Virus record (IMG/VR): IMGVR_UViG_3300023174_000249
Span: 1-48,868 of that record
Strand: one strand, 5' to 3'
DNA length: 48,868 bases
Origin: a virus
Made by a program: the position numbers and the translations under genes. Of the stretch, positions 15,228 to 24,618 are shown piece after piece. Numbering within the stretch: the stretch's first letter is position 1; every line of letters starts with the position of its first letter. Below the pieces are notes generated by a model, which saw only the letters and a program-made list of their open reading frames with translations, had not been told where the DNA came from and did no database searches.

Positions 15228-17837
15228 ATGTCTTTAGAATCTTACGACTGGAAAAAAGCAGCTGCGCAAGTCATGGATGACGGCTCTGTGGAGCGCGCAT
15301 TCATGGATCAAGCTTACGGCTTCCTTGCAAACAAAGCAGGCAAACTCATGCAAGATCCGCATCGCCTCGGCTTTGAAGTTGTTTATAAAAATGATTCAAA
15401 TACACGGATGGTGGGTATATTTGCCTTTCGTGTAAATGATCAGATTATGTACGTGCCTGTATTCTTCCTTAATGGGGATATCAAAGGCACGGACCTGCTT
15501 TACCGCCAAGAAACCAAAAGTTTTGTACCGTTAAATGATGAGTGGGTAACTTTTCTTGTTGAAAAGAATAACTATGATCCTGGCGTTCCTGTTGACCGCA
15601 AAGAGTTTACCCGGGCAAATAACCACGTTCGTCTTGAAGACATTGCGTATCCACCTAACTACAAACGCGACAAACGTGCTTCTGAACTAGACGCTGTAGG
15701 TCAAGAAGATGCAGACGTAAATAATGACGGCAAAACAGACACTACAGACGCTTATTTAAAAAAACGCCGCGAAATCGTCTCCAAGAAAGTTAAAGAAAAG
15801 AAAGCAGATAGCGATTCTATCGAAACTCTTGGAGATATCGATATGGTCTTGCAGGCGGCTTTTGATAAAAAAATTCCGGCTGAAGGTAAGATGCTCGATC
15901 CTGTGAATGCGGAGGATGCGGACATTAACAACGATAAAAAAGTTGATAAGACAGATAAGTATTTAGCTGCGCGCAGAAAGGCTGTTGCTGAAAGTATTGA
16001 TAAAGGCGCTGGTTATCTTATCCGTAAGTTTATAACAGAAGACGGTGGAATTGAGGCGCTGAATAAAGTTGCCGCAATGTTTGAAGGTAGCTATGAATTT
16101 GCCGAAGCTTTAGTTTCTAGTATCGACGAGAAGGATTACCTCCCTCAGGATATGCAGGTTAAATCTGCTGCGGCTCAAGAAGATAAACCAACGCTCGTGC
16201 TGTTCACGGGTAAGCCCGGAAAAAGCGAGCACTCGTATCTTTTAAAACAAGCTGATGCTACTAAAGATCCCAATAAGAGCCCCGCTGTAAATAAATTTGC
16301 AGATAAATTCTTCTCTCAAGGTTATTACCTTTGGGATGACAGAGCAGAAAGCGACATTGTACCGGTCTATAAAGACAATGAAGAAAAATTGGATATGATC
16401 GGTAGCGCTGGTATTTACGACGTGCTGCTGCATGATGGTTCGTTTAGAAAAGCTATTGTCGCACCTAAAAGTCAAACAGACTTTAAATGCGGTAATGCGC
16501 CTTTAACTTCTGCTAGCTATGCGGGCGACTCCTGGAACATTGGTGGTGTTGTTGAAAACATACAGTATAACTCTACTTCGAGAAGTATGTATCCTGATGT
16601 TGTCATCTGCTATATGGATGGTGAAAAAGAATCAGACATGCGTCGTCAGGTGCATGGTAAATTTGTTAAAGACCAAGCGCAAATGCTTCGCGATGGTGAC
16701 CTTGATACAGAAATGAAAGCAAAAGCCTCATACCGTATCTTTGATGTAGAGGCTGGGGCGTTGAGTGCTCCTTTTTATGTAGATAGCAAAAAAGAGGAGG
16801 ACGGTATTACTTACTACTCTGTAGTCCCAATGCATGGTGGTGATTTATTGACTTTGACGCACAATCCTGATATGTCAGAGAATGACTTGCGTGTTGGTTT
16901 TCTTGGTAACGCTGTTGCCTTCGTGCCTGTTGGTACTGAATCGTACAAGGTCAAAACAGACACATACGACGGACGTCCATACCACCAATATAGCTTTAAG
17001 AGAATTGAAGATTCAGAAATTGGAGATGTCGCCTCGTTGGATGCCTGGGTAACTGAATACGTAAAGAAAGCATCATTGCTGTACGACGTGGATTCCGATA
17101 CTTATAGCTGGAAAACAGGATACAAAGAACAAACCGACTACATGGAGAGAATCAATATGGCTGTCAAACTTGCTTCGGCGGGTTTCCATGCTGACGCTGT
17201 TGATGAGATGTTAACGGCTACGAAACAGGCAGGACATACCAATTGGTATTTCGGTGACCCGGAAATGCATAAATCTGCGTTTCCTATAATTCAGAACCGC
17301 GATGCTATTTTTCGCACTACGACTGACCAAGACTTTAAAGTTAATAAAGAATACCCTCAGTCGTTTATTCTGAGAACATCTAAAGACAGTTTACAATTGC
17401 CGCCACAGATTGTAGGTGACGCCTACGATCCGGGTATGGGTGTTAAGCCGGATGACACGGGTAACAGCAATAATAGCGGTATGTCAAAAGAGCAGCTCAT
17501 GACTATGAGCCCAGAACAGATAGCGCAGTTTGCTTCCTCCAATCAACTTCCCAATGTATTTGAGCATGGACTTGTCGGTTCCTTGGTGCAGGTGTACGAC
17601 TCCATGTCCATGATTGATAAATATTTGCCTGACATGGAAGAAGCGCTGGATCGTATGGGGCGTATATTGTTTCTGTTTTACTGGAAGCCACGTGATTTTG
17701 AAGATGCATACGGAGCGGATGACATGACCAACCTTGAAAATCAGATCCTGTCTAATTTCAAATCATTTGGTTCATTGACTCTGGATTTACTTCGGCGTTC
17801 TAAAAAGCGTAAGCTTGGTAATGTGTCTTTGAATTAA
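15228..17837 (+). CDS. Large structural protein with two EF-hand/dockerin-like calcium loops
   Basis: 869 residues from the ATG at 15228 (MSLESYDWKKAAAQVMDD); an upstream TTG frame overlaps the promoter and is rejected. Two loops, DADVNNDGKTDTTDAYL (about 161-177) and DADINNDKKVDKTDKYL (about 230-246), match the DxNxDGxxxxxD pattern of EF-hand or dockerin calcium sites. Each is followed by a basic helix. The rest is mixed alpha/beta with no named domain. It lies among proposed internal virion proteins. Calcium-dependent folding or assembly is inferred from the loops. Confidence 0.78.
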   Translation: MSLESYDWKKAAAQVMDDGSVERAFMDQAYGFLANKAGKLMQDPHRLGFEVVYKNDSNTRMVGIFAFRVNDQIMYVPVFFLNGDIKGTDLLYRQETKSFVPLNDEWVTFLVEKNNYDPGVPVDRKEFTRANNHVRLEDIAYPPNYKRDKRASELDAVGQEDADVNNDGKTDTTDAYLKKRREIVSKKVKEKKADSDSIETLGDIDMVLQAAFDKKIPAEGKMLDPVNAEDADINNDKKVDKTDKYLAARRKAVAESIDKGAGYLIRKFITEDGGIEALNKVAAMFEGSYEFAEALVSSIDEKDYLPQDMQVKSAAAQEDKPTLVLFTGKPGKSEHSYLLKQADATKDPNKSPAVNKFADKFFSQGYYLWDDRAESDIVPVYKDNEEKLDMIGSAGIYDVLLHDGSFRKAIVAPKSQTDFKCGNAPLTSASYAGDSWNIGGVVENIQYNSTSRSMYPDVVICYMDGEKESDMRRQVHGKFVKDQAQMLRDGDLDTEMKAKASYRIFDVEAGALSAPFYVDSKKEEDGITYYSVVPMHGGDLLTLTHNPDMSENDLRVGFLGNAVAFVPVGTESYKVKTDTYDGRPYHQYSFKRIEDSEIGDVASLDAWVTEYVKKASLLYDVDSDTYSWKTGYKEQTDYMERINMAVKLASAGFHADAVDEMLTATKQAGHTNWYFGDPEMHKSAFPIIQNRDAIFRTTTDQDFKVNKEYPQSFILRTSKDSLQLPPQIVGDAYDPGMGVKPDDTGNSNNSGMSKEQLMTMSPEQIAQFASSNQLPNVFEHGLVGSLVQVYDSMSMIDKYLPDMEEALDRMGRILFLFYWKPRDFEDAYGADDMTNLENQILSNFKSFGSLTLDLLRRSKKRKLGNVSLN

Positions 17838-17839
17838 TA

Positions 17840-18772
17840 ATGAATTACAGCACTATCAGTACTCTTCTGGAGTACTTGCCTGAGGATGAAGATTTTGCTA
17901 CCTCTAATTTTTTTGGGGGTAGCAATTCTTCTTTAACGCATGGTGTGCTAGATCAAGCGAGCGCCAGATTCATTATAGCATATAAAGATTTATCTTTGGG
18001 TTGGAAAAGCGCACAGCTTTTAGCTAATTCCGCTATTTCATTTCCATGTTTCTTAAGCGGAGATGATCTGTGGTTATTCAAAGCTTACCTTTATTGCCTA
18101 GACAGTAAGAAATTTTTTAATCGCGCCGTCGCAGAAGCCAGAGGTCTAGCGAGCAATCACATGGCACGTGATAATGAAACAATTAGAGCGCTGTTAATAT
18201 CTGATGACGTAGATTACAAATACATAGCGCGCAGAACTTCGCTAAGCGAGGATACGATTAAAGCATATGAGCGCCTATTCTTTAATATTGTAGATCGCAA
18301 ACAAGATCACATGTTTATTAAAAACGTAGTCTACCCGGACGGACGTATGGTTGAGATGTTCGATGATTACTTAAAGAATGAAGATCTAGGTAAAATATTG
18401 TTGCGTACGGGCTACAATAACGGCGCGGAACATGTCTTACATTTTGCCGGTTTCAAAAGCGGACTGGTGCATAGTTTGGCGAATGGAAATAACATGCCTG
18501 CGCAGCTAGAAGCATTATTCATGGCCAATGGATATTTGCTCGCACGTAATGGTTGGCTTAATCAACGAGCAAATGCTGTCGGGCTACACAACGCTAGAAA
18601 CATTCTCCAGGCATCTAAACAAGGCGGCGTTGAAGAGCAGAAAGCTTCTCCTTTCGCTGGCGTGGCTGATATTCTTAGCTCGGAAATGCTTAACAATCTG
18701 CAAGTCGACGCTACAGTGAGACTACAAAAAACACAGGACTTTTATGCCGGGAAAAATATTGTAGATGTTTAA
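17840..18772 (+). CDS. Helical protein with helix-turn-helix motif
   Basis: 310 residues, starting 2 bases after the previous stop. Residues about 127-150 (DYKYIARRTSLSEDTIKAYE) look like a helix-turn-helix of the sigma region 4 / LuxR style, followed by RLFFNIVDRKQDHMF. The rest is mainly helical with no visible catalytic residues. In a region with polymerase genes, it could be a promoter-recognition or DNA-binding partner, but one motif does not establish this. It may equally be a structural protein. Confidence 0.65.
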   Translation: MNYSTISTLLEYLPEDEDFATSNFFGGSNSSLTHGVLDQASARFIIAYKDLSLGWKSAQLLANSAISFPCFLSGDDLWLFKAYLYCLDSKKFFNRAVAEARGLASNHMARDNETIRALLISDDVDYKYIARRTSLSEDTIKAYERLFFNIVDRKQDHMFIKNVVYPDGRMVEMFDDYLKNEDLGKILLRTGYNNGAEHVLHFAGFKSGLVHSLANGNNMPAQLEALFMANGYLLARNGWLNQRANAVGLHNARNILQASKQGGVEEQKASPFAGVADILSSEMLNNLQVDATVRLQKTQDFYAGKNIVDV

Positions 18773-18821
18773 TCGTCCTTGCGTCCCGCAGGGTTTAGAA
18801 GTATCCTTATTAATATCAGTT

Positions 18822-20480
18822 ATGAATCACCAAGCCATCATTGAACAACTTAGCGTTTTGGCTCCCCAACTTAAGATAGCGGAATCTCCGGAAACCGTTT
18901 TAGTTAAGTACGCGAGTGACCGCAATTTATCTCCTGCTCAGTTAGAGAGAATAGGGCAGGTTTATAATATAGCCAAGACTTTAAATTTCATGGATAAATC
19001 CGCTAATCGCGGTGATTCTTTCCGTGTACTGAATACGGATAAAATGATGGCAGATTTTACAACCTTCAAACCCCAGCCTCAAAAAGAAGCTACTAATAAT
19101 ACCGACTGGAACGGCTGGTTCGACGCTCCTTTATCTAAAGCTGCTTCTAGTTCAAATCCAGATGACCTTAGCGCTTGGTTCGACATGACAGAGAAAAGTG
19201 CTAAGATCGTAGAATCGGATGGCCAGTACACCGTGTATAGCGAGGATGGTTCCAAGCGCTTATCCAAGCCAGGTACTAAAACTGAGGCGGTTAAACGCTT
19301 ACGGCAAGTAGAATACTTTAAGAAACACAAACAGGCTAATACGGTGCCTAATCTTATGGCCATGGCGCGCGATGAAGAATACGCAGCAGCTGAAACAGAT
19401 GCTGTCGCTGAGCTTCCTAAAACAGCCGCCGTGCAAATTAAAAAAGAGCTTCGCGAAGAATCGTTTTATAAATTCGAACTTGAAACGGCTAAACAGATAA
19501 CGGATGACTCGGCGGAGGAAGCCCGTAAAATCGCCAGCGAGCTTCTGGAAATACATCGGACTAGTCCGATTCCCTTTGCTGTGATGGAGCATGATGCGTA
19601 CTACTGTTCTGAAGACGAAACAGGAACAAAGACCGCTACAGAATTCATTGCTAACTTCTTCAAATCAAAAGGCTGGGATTTGGAAAGACATGACTTCTCT
19701 AAAGGAATGCCCAAGCTTGCCCGGGATCGGCATAACATTCTTCCTCTTTTTAACTCCTTACTTGAACAATTAGAGTTGCATAAATCCGCTTCTTCGTATG
19801 TGGAGGAGCTCGAAAAAAAGTCTGTAGCTACGGAGACTGAACGTCGCCGTAGAACAAGCACAGAAGAGGATATCGATTTCCCTACTTCTGGGCGTGCAGG
19901 GCGTAGAGACGCAGGCTCAGAAGATGTAGAGTTTCCGGAAGCAGAATCAGGACGCAGGCCTTCTATTATCGATTTGATTTCTGGTAGTAAGGACAAGTCG
20001 AGCGAGAATAGTAATAAGCCGAAAGACACCACCCGCGAAAACTTAACCGATGCTAAAGATATCGCGCAAGGGTTAGTTTCGATGTATCGCCCTTCTAATT
20101 ATCTTAACAAACAGACACAGGATTTTGTCGGCAACCTTATAAAGGCACCTGAGTTTTCTAAGGTTAACAAAAGACAAAAAGAAGTGGACGTTGCTGCGGA
20201 TGATGTGGGACGCGTCACAGAACTCCAGCGTTTGCTTTTAACGGATCCTATTATTGGCGAAGCAGACCCCGATACAGTCGTTAGTCTGTATAATACTTTA
20301 GCTAAAGCAAATCCTGAAATTGTAAAAGATAAAAATCTACTTAGATTTGCACTGAGAGAAGCATTACAGTATGATGCAGTTCCTCTGCATACATATAAAG
20401 ATTTAATATCTATGGGTAAGGACCGCGCAGACATGCAGGAAACAACGCAGAAATTAGAAGATCGTAAATATACAATTTAA
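18822..20480 (+). CDS. Virion-associated protein of unknown function, charged
   Basis: 552 residues from the ATG at 18822; an upstream frame from 18765 overlaps the previous gene. Helical N-terminus (about 1-65). A short beta-alpha module near 140-175 (GQYTVYSEDGSKRLSKPG then EAVKRLRQVEYFKKHK) resembles a module common in phage structural proteins. A charged, Arg/Ser/Glu-rich disordered stretch at about 335-410 follows, then a helical C-terminal domain. No enzymatic motif recognised. Confidence 0.7.
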   Translation: MNHQAIIEQLSVLAPQLKIAESPETVLVKYASDRNLSPAQLERIGQVYNIAKTLNFMDKSANRGDSFRVLNTDKMMADFTTFKPQPQKEATNNTDWNGWFDAPLSKAASSSNPDDLSAWFDMTEKSAKIVESDGQYTVYSEDGSKRLSKPGTKTEAVKRLRQVEYFKKHKQANTVPNLMAMARDEEYAAAETDAVAELPKTAAVQIKKELREESFYKFELETAKQITDDSAEEARKIASELLEIHRTSPIPFAVMEHDAYYCSEDETGTKTATEFIANFFKSKGWDLERHDFSKGMPKLARDRHNILPLFNSLLEQLELHKSASSYVEELEKKSVATETERRRRTSTEEDIDFPTSGRAGRRDAGSEDVEFPEAESGRRPSIIDLISGSKDKSSENSNKPKDTTRENLTDAKDIAQGLVSMYRPSNYLNKQTQDFVGNLIKAPEFSKVNKRQKEVDVAADDVGRVTELQRLLLTDPIIGEADPDTVVSLYNTLAKANPEIVKDKNLLRFALREALQYDAVPLHTYKDLISMGKDRADMQETTQKLEDRKYTI

Positions 20481-20481
20481 T

Positions 20482-20901
20482 ATGGAAATTAGATCTATTA
20501 TTCGTTTAACTAATAACCTGTATCAGGCCGAGATCTCTTTAGGCGAGAACGGTCTCACTCCTGTAGAGACTGAAGCTCTTTCGCGGTTTGGGCAACCGTC
20601 TATTGAATGTGGTGCTTCATTCGGTGTAACAGGTACTACTGGAGCTACAGGCACAAACACGTATTTTACTTTACCTGTTAATGCCAGACTCTTCCCGGCG
20701 AACTTCCCTATTAAAGAAAGCTTCAGCCTGCTGGATTTTCCGGTAGGTACTACCGCCCCTCCTAATGCTGCCGTACGCGCAGATACTTGGAGAGACACAA
20801 TTGTGGCTAGAATTACTACTGGTGTACAAGAAAAGAGATCTGAAGCCGCATCAGCGGACATCGGTACAACCGTACAAAATATTGACACTACTCCCGTTTA
20901 A
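20482..20901 (+). CDS. Small structural-type protein
   Basis: 139 residues starting MEIRSIIRLTNNLYQAE. It contains a short Gly-Thr-rich linker (GVTGTTGATGTN, about 49-60), a beta-rich segment and a hydrophilic C-terminus. Spacing of one base to the previous gene and 6 to the next fits one operon. No family recognised. Confidence 0.68.
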   Translation: MEIRSIIRLTNNLYQAEISLGENGLTPVETEALSRFGQPSIECGASFGVTGTTGATGTNTYFTLPVNARLFPANFPIKESFSLLDFPVGTTAPPNAAVRADTWRDTIVARITTGVQEKRSEAASADIGTTVQNIDTTPV

Positions 20902-20907
20902 TATTAT

Positions 20908-21849
20908 ATGCAAGATATAGTAGAAAAATTAAAATCATTTGCCGGGAAGACCGGTGAAGGAATCAGTCAAGGCTTTGATGTTTTAAAAGACAAAGCATCG
21001 CAGGCTGGCGAAGGTATTGGTAAAGGGTTGGATACTTTAAAAGATACAGCGTCGGAAGCTGGAGACTACCTTCAAGCTAATCCCACTATAGCGGCCATGT
21101 TGTTGGCTGGCGGCGGATCTGGTTTACTTGGTGGTTATTTGACCTCACAACAGAAGGAAGATGAGAGTGAGAGCAAAATGTCCCGCCGTGGTAGAATTTT
21201 AAGGAACGCCCTGATGTCAGCAGCTGCTGGTGCTGGCGCTGTTGGGTTAGGAGTTGAAGGTTATAGAAGACTTGCTGAAGCGACTCCTGCGGGCAGCTTA
21301 AATCCTGTTCAAGAAAAACTTACCAGTCCAATAGCACGAGGAGCGGGCGCGGCGGGAGTTGGTGCCCTGGGTTTCTCCGCTGGGAGAAAGGCCGATCAAG
21401 CGGATTTAGCCGAACAAGCCTTTAGAAGTTTAAGCGCTAAAGACCAACGAATGGTACGTGCCAGTAAATATTCGCCGCAGGACATTATTACGCACGCAGA
21501 GCAAAATTACAACTTCAAACCTAAAGCAAATAATATTACTGATTTTGTATCTAAGTTACGCCTGGATTTAAAGGCCAATATCAACGACCCGAAACTGCAA
21601 AAAAATTTAGCCAAAGTACTTGGTAAATCTCGTGTCGCTGCGCTATTAATGAATTTGCATGCTAATCCGAAAGGTATTAACAGCGCCCAAAAGGGAGTAG
21701 ACAAAGTTCTTGGAGCTTCGCGTTACGTTATAAACAAAATTCTTGGCACTTCCAGAGCAGGACAACTGGCGCGCGTTGGTGGCGCTGCCGGATTATTCTT
21801 ACCTGAACTAATCGGCGGAGCTAAAGATTTGATGCTACAAAACGACTAA
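20908..21849 (+). CDS. Amphipathic/Gly-rich protein, probable internal virion protein
   Basis: 313 residues. Two near-identical amphipathic repeats begin the protein (GEGISQGFDVLKDKASQA and GEGIGKGLDTLKDTASEA, about 16-52). Hydrophobic Gly/Ala-rich segments (IAAMLLAGGGSGLLGGYL about 61-78; MSAAAGAGAVGLGVEGY about 108-124; GAGAAGVGALGFSAG about 145-160) and a basic helical C-terminus follow. This pattern fits proteins that line or cross membranes during DNA ejection. The role is inferred from composition and from its place just before the prohead protease. Confidence 0.68.
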   Translation: MQDIVEKLKSFAGKTGEGISQGFDVLKDKASQAGEGIGKGLDTLKDTASEAGDYLQANPTIAAMLLAGGGSGLLGGYLTSQQKEDESESKMSRRGRILRNALMSAAAGAGAVGLGVEGYRRLAEATPAGSLNPVQEKLTSPIARGAGAAGVGALGFSAGRKADQADLAEQAFRSLSAKDQRMVRASKYSPQDIITHAEQNYNFKPKANNITDFVSKLRLDLKANINDPKLQKNLAKVLGKSRVAALLMNLHANPKGINSAQKGVDKVLGASRYVINKILGTSRAGQLARVGGAAGLFLPELIGGAKDLMLQND

Positions 21850-21856
21850 TAGTTTT

Positions 21857-24562
21857 ATGGATAAAATTCATTATCAAACAGACCAAGAAGATTTGCTGCG
21901 TCTTTGCGATGGGCAGATGTTTACGCTTTATGATGACAACATCAAATCAGCGGCATCTGATACATTCACTAAAGATATGCTTCGCGAGTATGCCCCTGAT
22001 AAAGATCACTTCATGCTACATGTTGTAGCCATGGGTGACCAGGAGACTTATGGTCCAAATAAGAACGGAGATGGATTTCCTAAAGAAGCTTTAGAAAAAT
22101 ATCATCCTACATTTATCAGTGATGGGTGTTTCTTCCGGGAGCATCGGAACCGTTGCCAGCAAACCCAGGGTATTGGCTCTATTAAAGCGTCTGCGTACAA
22201 TCCTAAAATGCGCCGCGTGGAATTAATTGTCCATGGCAATAAGGAGAAGGCAGCGAAGGAATATGAAATGGCTAAGTCTGGTAAGGCTTTGTCATTTAGT
22301 ATGTCCTGCTTTCCTGCCGGAACTTTAGTGCGCTTAGCAGACGGTACAGAAAAACCTATTGAATTAATTAATGTAGGAGAAAAAGTAATTACACACAAAG
22401 GTAATATCGGTTATGTGGCGCATACTATGAGTAGATCCTACACAGGTTCTGCTACGCAACTTAGGGCCTACGGCTTGCCCGAAGCTATAGTATGTACGCC
22501 AGACCATGGTGTCTGGGCTCGCCCCACCATAAGAAGTAATACCGAATGCCCGGTGTGCGGTAGTAAATTTAAAAGTCTTAAAGCGCATTTACGCCAGAAG
22601 AAGGATGGCAAGCATGCTAAGGCTTATGCTGACTATTCTAGATATGCAGAGGGCTTTATTGGTGCTCACTTACTTATGCCGGGTGACTTTGTGCGCACAG
22701 CATTTTTAAAACGCGCTATTACGTATACTCCTGCAGCGCATCTACCTAGACTTCTTGGCCTATATTTAGCCGAAGGTTCCTTATCTGTAATAAAAAGTAA
22801 TTATAAAAATTTGGATGGTGCAGTTAGTGCCTACTTTGATTACAGAACAGAGCTTACTTTTAATATAAATGAAACTAACTTAGTAGAGGAAACGAAGTAT
22901 TTAATCGAATGCTTTACTGGTAAAAGACCATCTTCTTTTGATTACGAGGATGAACACAGAACGGTTGTACGCGCGCACTCTAAAGATTTGCATGACTGGT
23001 TGTTAACCAACGGCGGTAAGTACGGCAATTCTAAGCGTATATCTGAAGAAGTGATGGGTTGGGATACGCCTTATCTGAAACAAGTTTTAGAAGCCTGGAT
23101 GGAAGGTGATGGTACTTGGAATAAAGCTAACGAAGTCTTGGCAGGTACTACAGTATCACGTAACTTAATGTGGCAAATTACCGAGATAGCCGCCAGATTA
23201 AATCTGATAGCTAATGTTAGTTCGTACACTTCTAAAAATACAAGTAAACAAACAGCTTACACGATTGCTTTCAATAGTAGTGCTACTGCTTCGTTAAATA
23301 TTTCTAAAGTTCCTAGCTCCTGGAAACCATATACGGGCACGCATAGAGCAGTAGGTCATTTAAAGAATCAAACACAAGGTCAATTAACTGCACAACCTGT
23401 AATCACAAGTCGCCCGCAGTGCTTTGTCGAGAATGGATTTATTTACAGAAAGCTGCGCGCAGTAAAAAGTATTTTTATAAACGAACTTGTATATGACCTG
23501 ACTATTCCTGGCGATCACGGTTTTCAGGTTCATGGTTACGGCGTAAGTAACTGCAGAGTTCCTTACGATATTTGTAACTGCTGCGAAAAGAAAGCCTCTT
23601 CCCCGTCTAATTACTGCGATCATTTAAAGCATAACATGCTGCAGTATCTGCCTGAGTTTAAGAAGTACGCATTCGCTATTAATGATAAACCTAAATTCTT
23701 TGATATTTCTGCTGTAGAGAAACCAGCGGATAGAATTGCGCATTATCTGGATTACGCATTTCCTGCTGGCGAAAAAGCTGCATCGTTTAATGGTATAATA
23801 ACAGGCACGCAGTGGGCTTCATTTGAAGGAGTTAAACTTCCCGGTAATGAACCTGCCTGGGACTCGGAACAATATGCTTTACTTGAAAAGTTAGCAGCTG
23901 CTGAAGAATATGTGCAGCACACACTAACTACGAAGTCGGCAGCTAAAGATCAAAAAACAGCTTTTGTTCGTGACGTAATCCCTAATGCTTTTAATGAAGA
24001 ATTAGAAGAAAAAGATATTGAGAAGCTTAGAACATTACAAGTTGGCACTATGTGTCGGGAACTTGCGAAGCGTGCGAGTATCTTGCCTTTCTATTCTTTC
24101 ATTTCTTACGCGACCGGTAGGTCGTTACAGGAAACTAAAGATGATCCAATTACAAAGCGTGCCTGCAGTATGCTTCCAGACATTTTCAAAAAGCTTATGA
24201 CGTCCAACTGCGGCTGTGAGTTAGGTAACATGTTTGATAGCAGTTCCGACTATTCATGTGGCGCGGACTCTGCCAATGACGATGAAGTTCAGAAACTAAT
24301 GGATATGGCAGAACAAAAGTTTTCCATTAAGACTGAGCCTGTTAAAAATCGTGTCATGACGATTATGATTATTAAAGGTGCTAGTGAAAAAATTCCACAA
24401 ACACCGCGCATTGAACTTACAGAAAGTTTTGAAAAACGTGCATTAGCACTTGCTGAAACTTACGGATTGTATAAACTTAGTGCCTTACAAGACATAATGA
24501 ATTTTCATGGTGACGAAATCGACGAACCACAGTATTTGTTGGTAGTAGGACAAAACATTTAA
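21857..24562 (+). CDS. Prohead (head maturation) protease with intein at the active site
   Basis: The 901-residue precursor splices to about 486. The extein has the phage prohead protease pattern: YGPNKNGDGFPKEAL (about 63-77), FFREHRNR with the likely catalytic His96, and LSFSMS then CRVPYD with the likely catalytic Ser148. The intein (151-565) sits three residues after that serine. A Cys-rich segment follows (DICNCCEKKASSPSNYCDH), probably metal-binding as in related proteases. The remaining C-terminal ~300 residues are helical and may be a scaffold-interacting domain. It precedes the scaffold candidate and capsid genes, as expected. It should cleave scaffold and internal proteins during head maturation, only after splicing. 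Confidence 0.88.
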   Translation: MDKIHYQTDQEDLLRLCDGQMFTLYDDNIKSAASDTFTKDMLREYAPDKDHFMLHVVAMGDQETYGPNKNGDGFPKEALEKYHPTFISDGCFFREHRNRCQQTQGIGSIKASAYNPKMRRVELIVHGNKEKAAKEYEMAKSGKALSFSMSCFPAGTLVRLADGTEKPIELINVGEKVITHKGNIGYVAHTMSRSYTGSATQLRAYGLPEAIVCTPDHGVWARPTIRSNTECPVCGSKFKSLKAHLRQKKDGKHAKAYADYSRYAEGFIGAHLLMPGDFVRTAFLKRAITYTPAAHLPRLLGLYLAEGSLSVIKSNYKNLDGAVSAYFDYRTELTFNINETNLVEETKYLIECFTGKRPSSFDYEDEHRTVVRAHSKDLHDWLLTNGGKYGNSKRISEEVMGWDTPYLKQVLEAWMEGDGTWNKANEVLAGTTVSRNLMWQITEIAARLNLIANVSSYTSKNTSKQTAYTIAFNSSATASLNISKVPSSWKPYTGTHRAVGHLKNQTQGQLTAQPVITSRPQCFVENGFIYRKLRAVKSIFINELVYDLTIPGDHGFQVHGYGVSNCRVPYDICNCCEKKASSPSNYCDHLKHNMLQYLPEFKKYAFAINDKPKFFDISAVEKPADRIAHYLDYAFPAGEKAASFNGIITGTQWASFEGVKLPGNEPAWDSEQYALLEKLAAAEEYVQHTLTTKSAAKDQKTAFVRDVIPNAFNEELEEKDIEKLRTLQVGTMCRELAKRASILPFYSFISYATGRSLQETKDDPITKRACSMLPDIFKKLMTSNCGCELGNMFDSSSDYSCGADSANDDEVQKLMDMAEQKFSIKTEPVKNRVMTIMIIKGASEKIPQTPRIELTESFEKRALALAETYGLYKLSALQDIMNFHGDEIDEPQYLLVVGQNI
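22307..23551 (+). other. Intein 4 in the prohead protease, with zinc-finger insert
   Basis: Residues 151-565 (415 aa), starting CFPAGTLVRLADGTEKPIEL and ending GVSN before Cys566. The TxxH block is TPDHGVW; the C-terminal helper block is YDLTIPGDHGFQVHGYG. LAGLIDADG motifs are LLGLYLAEGSLS (about 299-310) and LEAWMEGDGTW (about 412-422). Between the splicing block and the endonuclease lies a C2H2-like motif (C231, C234, H244, H253). The penultimate residue is Ser rather than His. Confidence 0.95.
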
Positions 24563-24568
24563 ATACGA

Positions 24569-24598
24569 TTGACAGATAACAAAAACCGCTGATATTTA
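24569..24598 (+). promoter_or_regulatory. Promoter before the scaffold/capsid genes
   Basis: A perfect TTGACA (24569-24574) with an 18-bp spacer to TATTTA (24593-24598). Predicted start near 24605, 14 bases before the ATG at 24619. It would drive the scaffold candidate and capsid genes. Confidence 0.55.
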
Positions 24599-24618
24599 AA
24601 CCAGTTACACTTTTTCAA

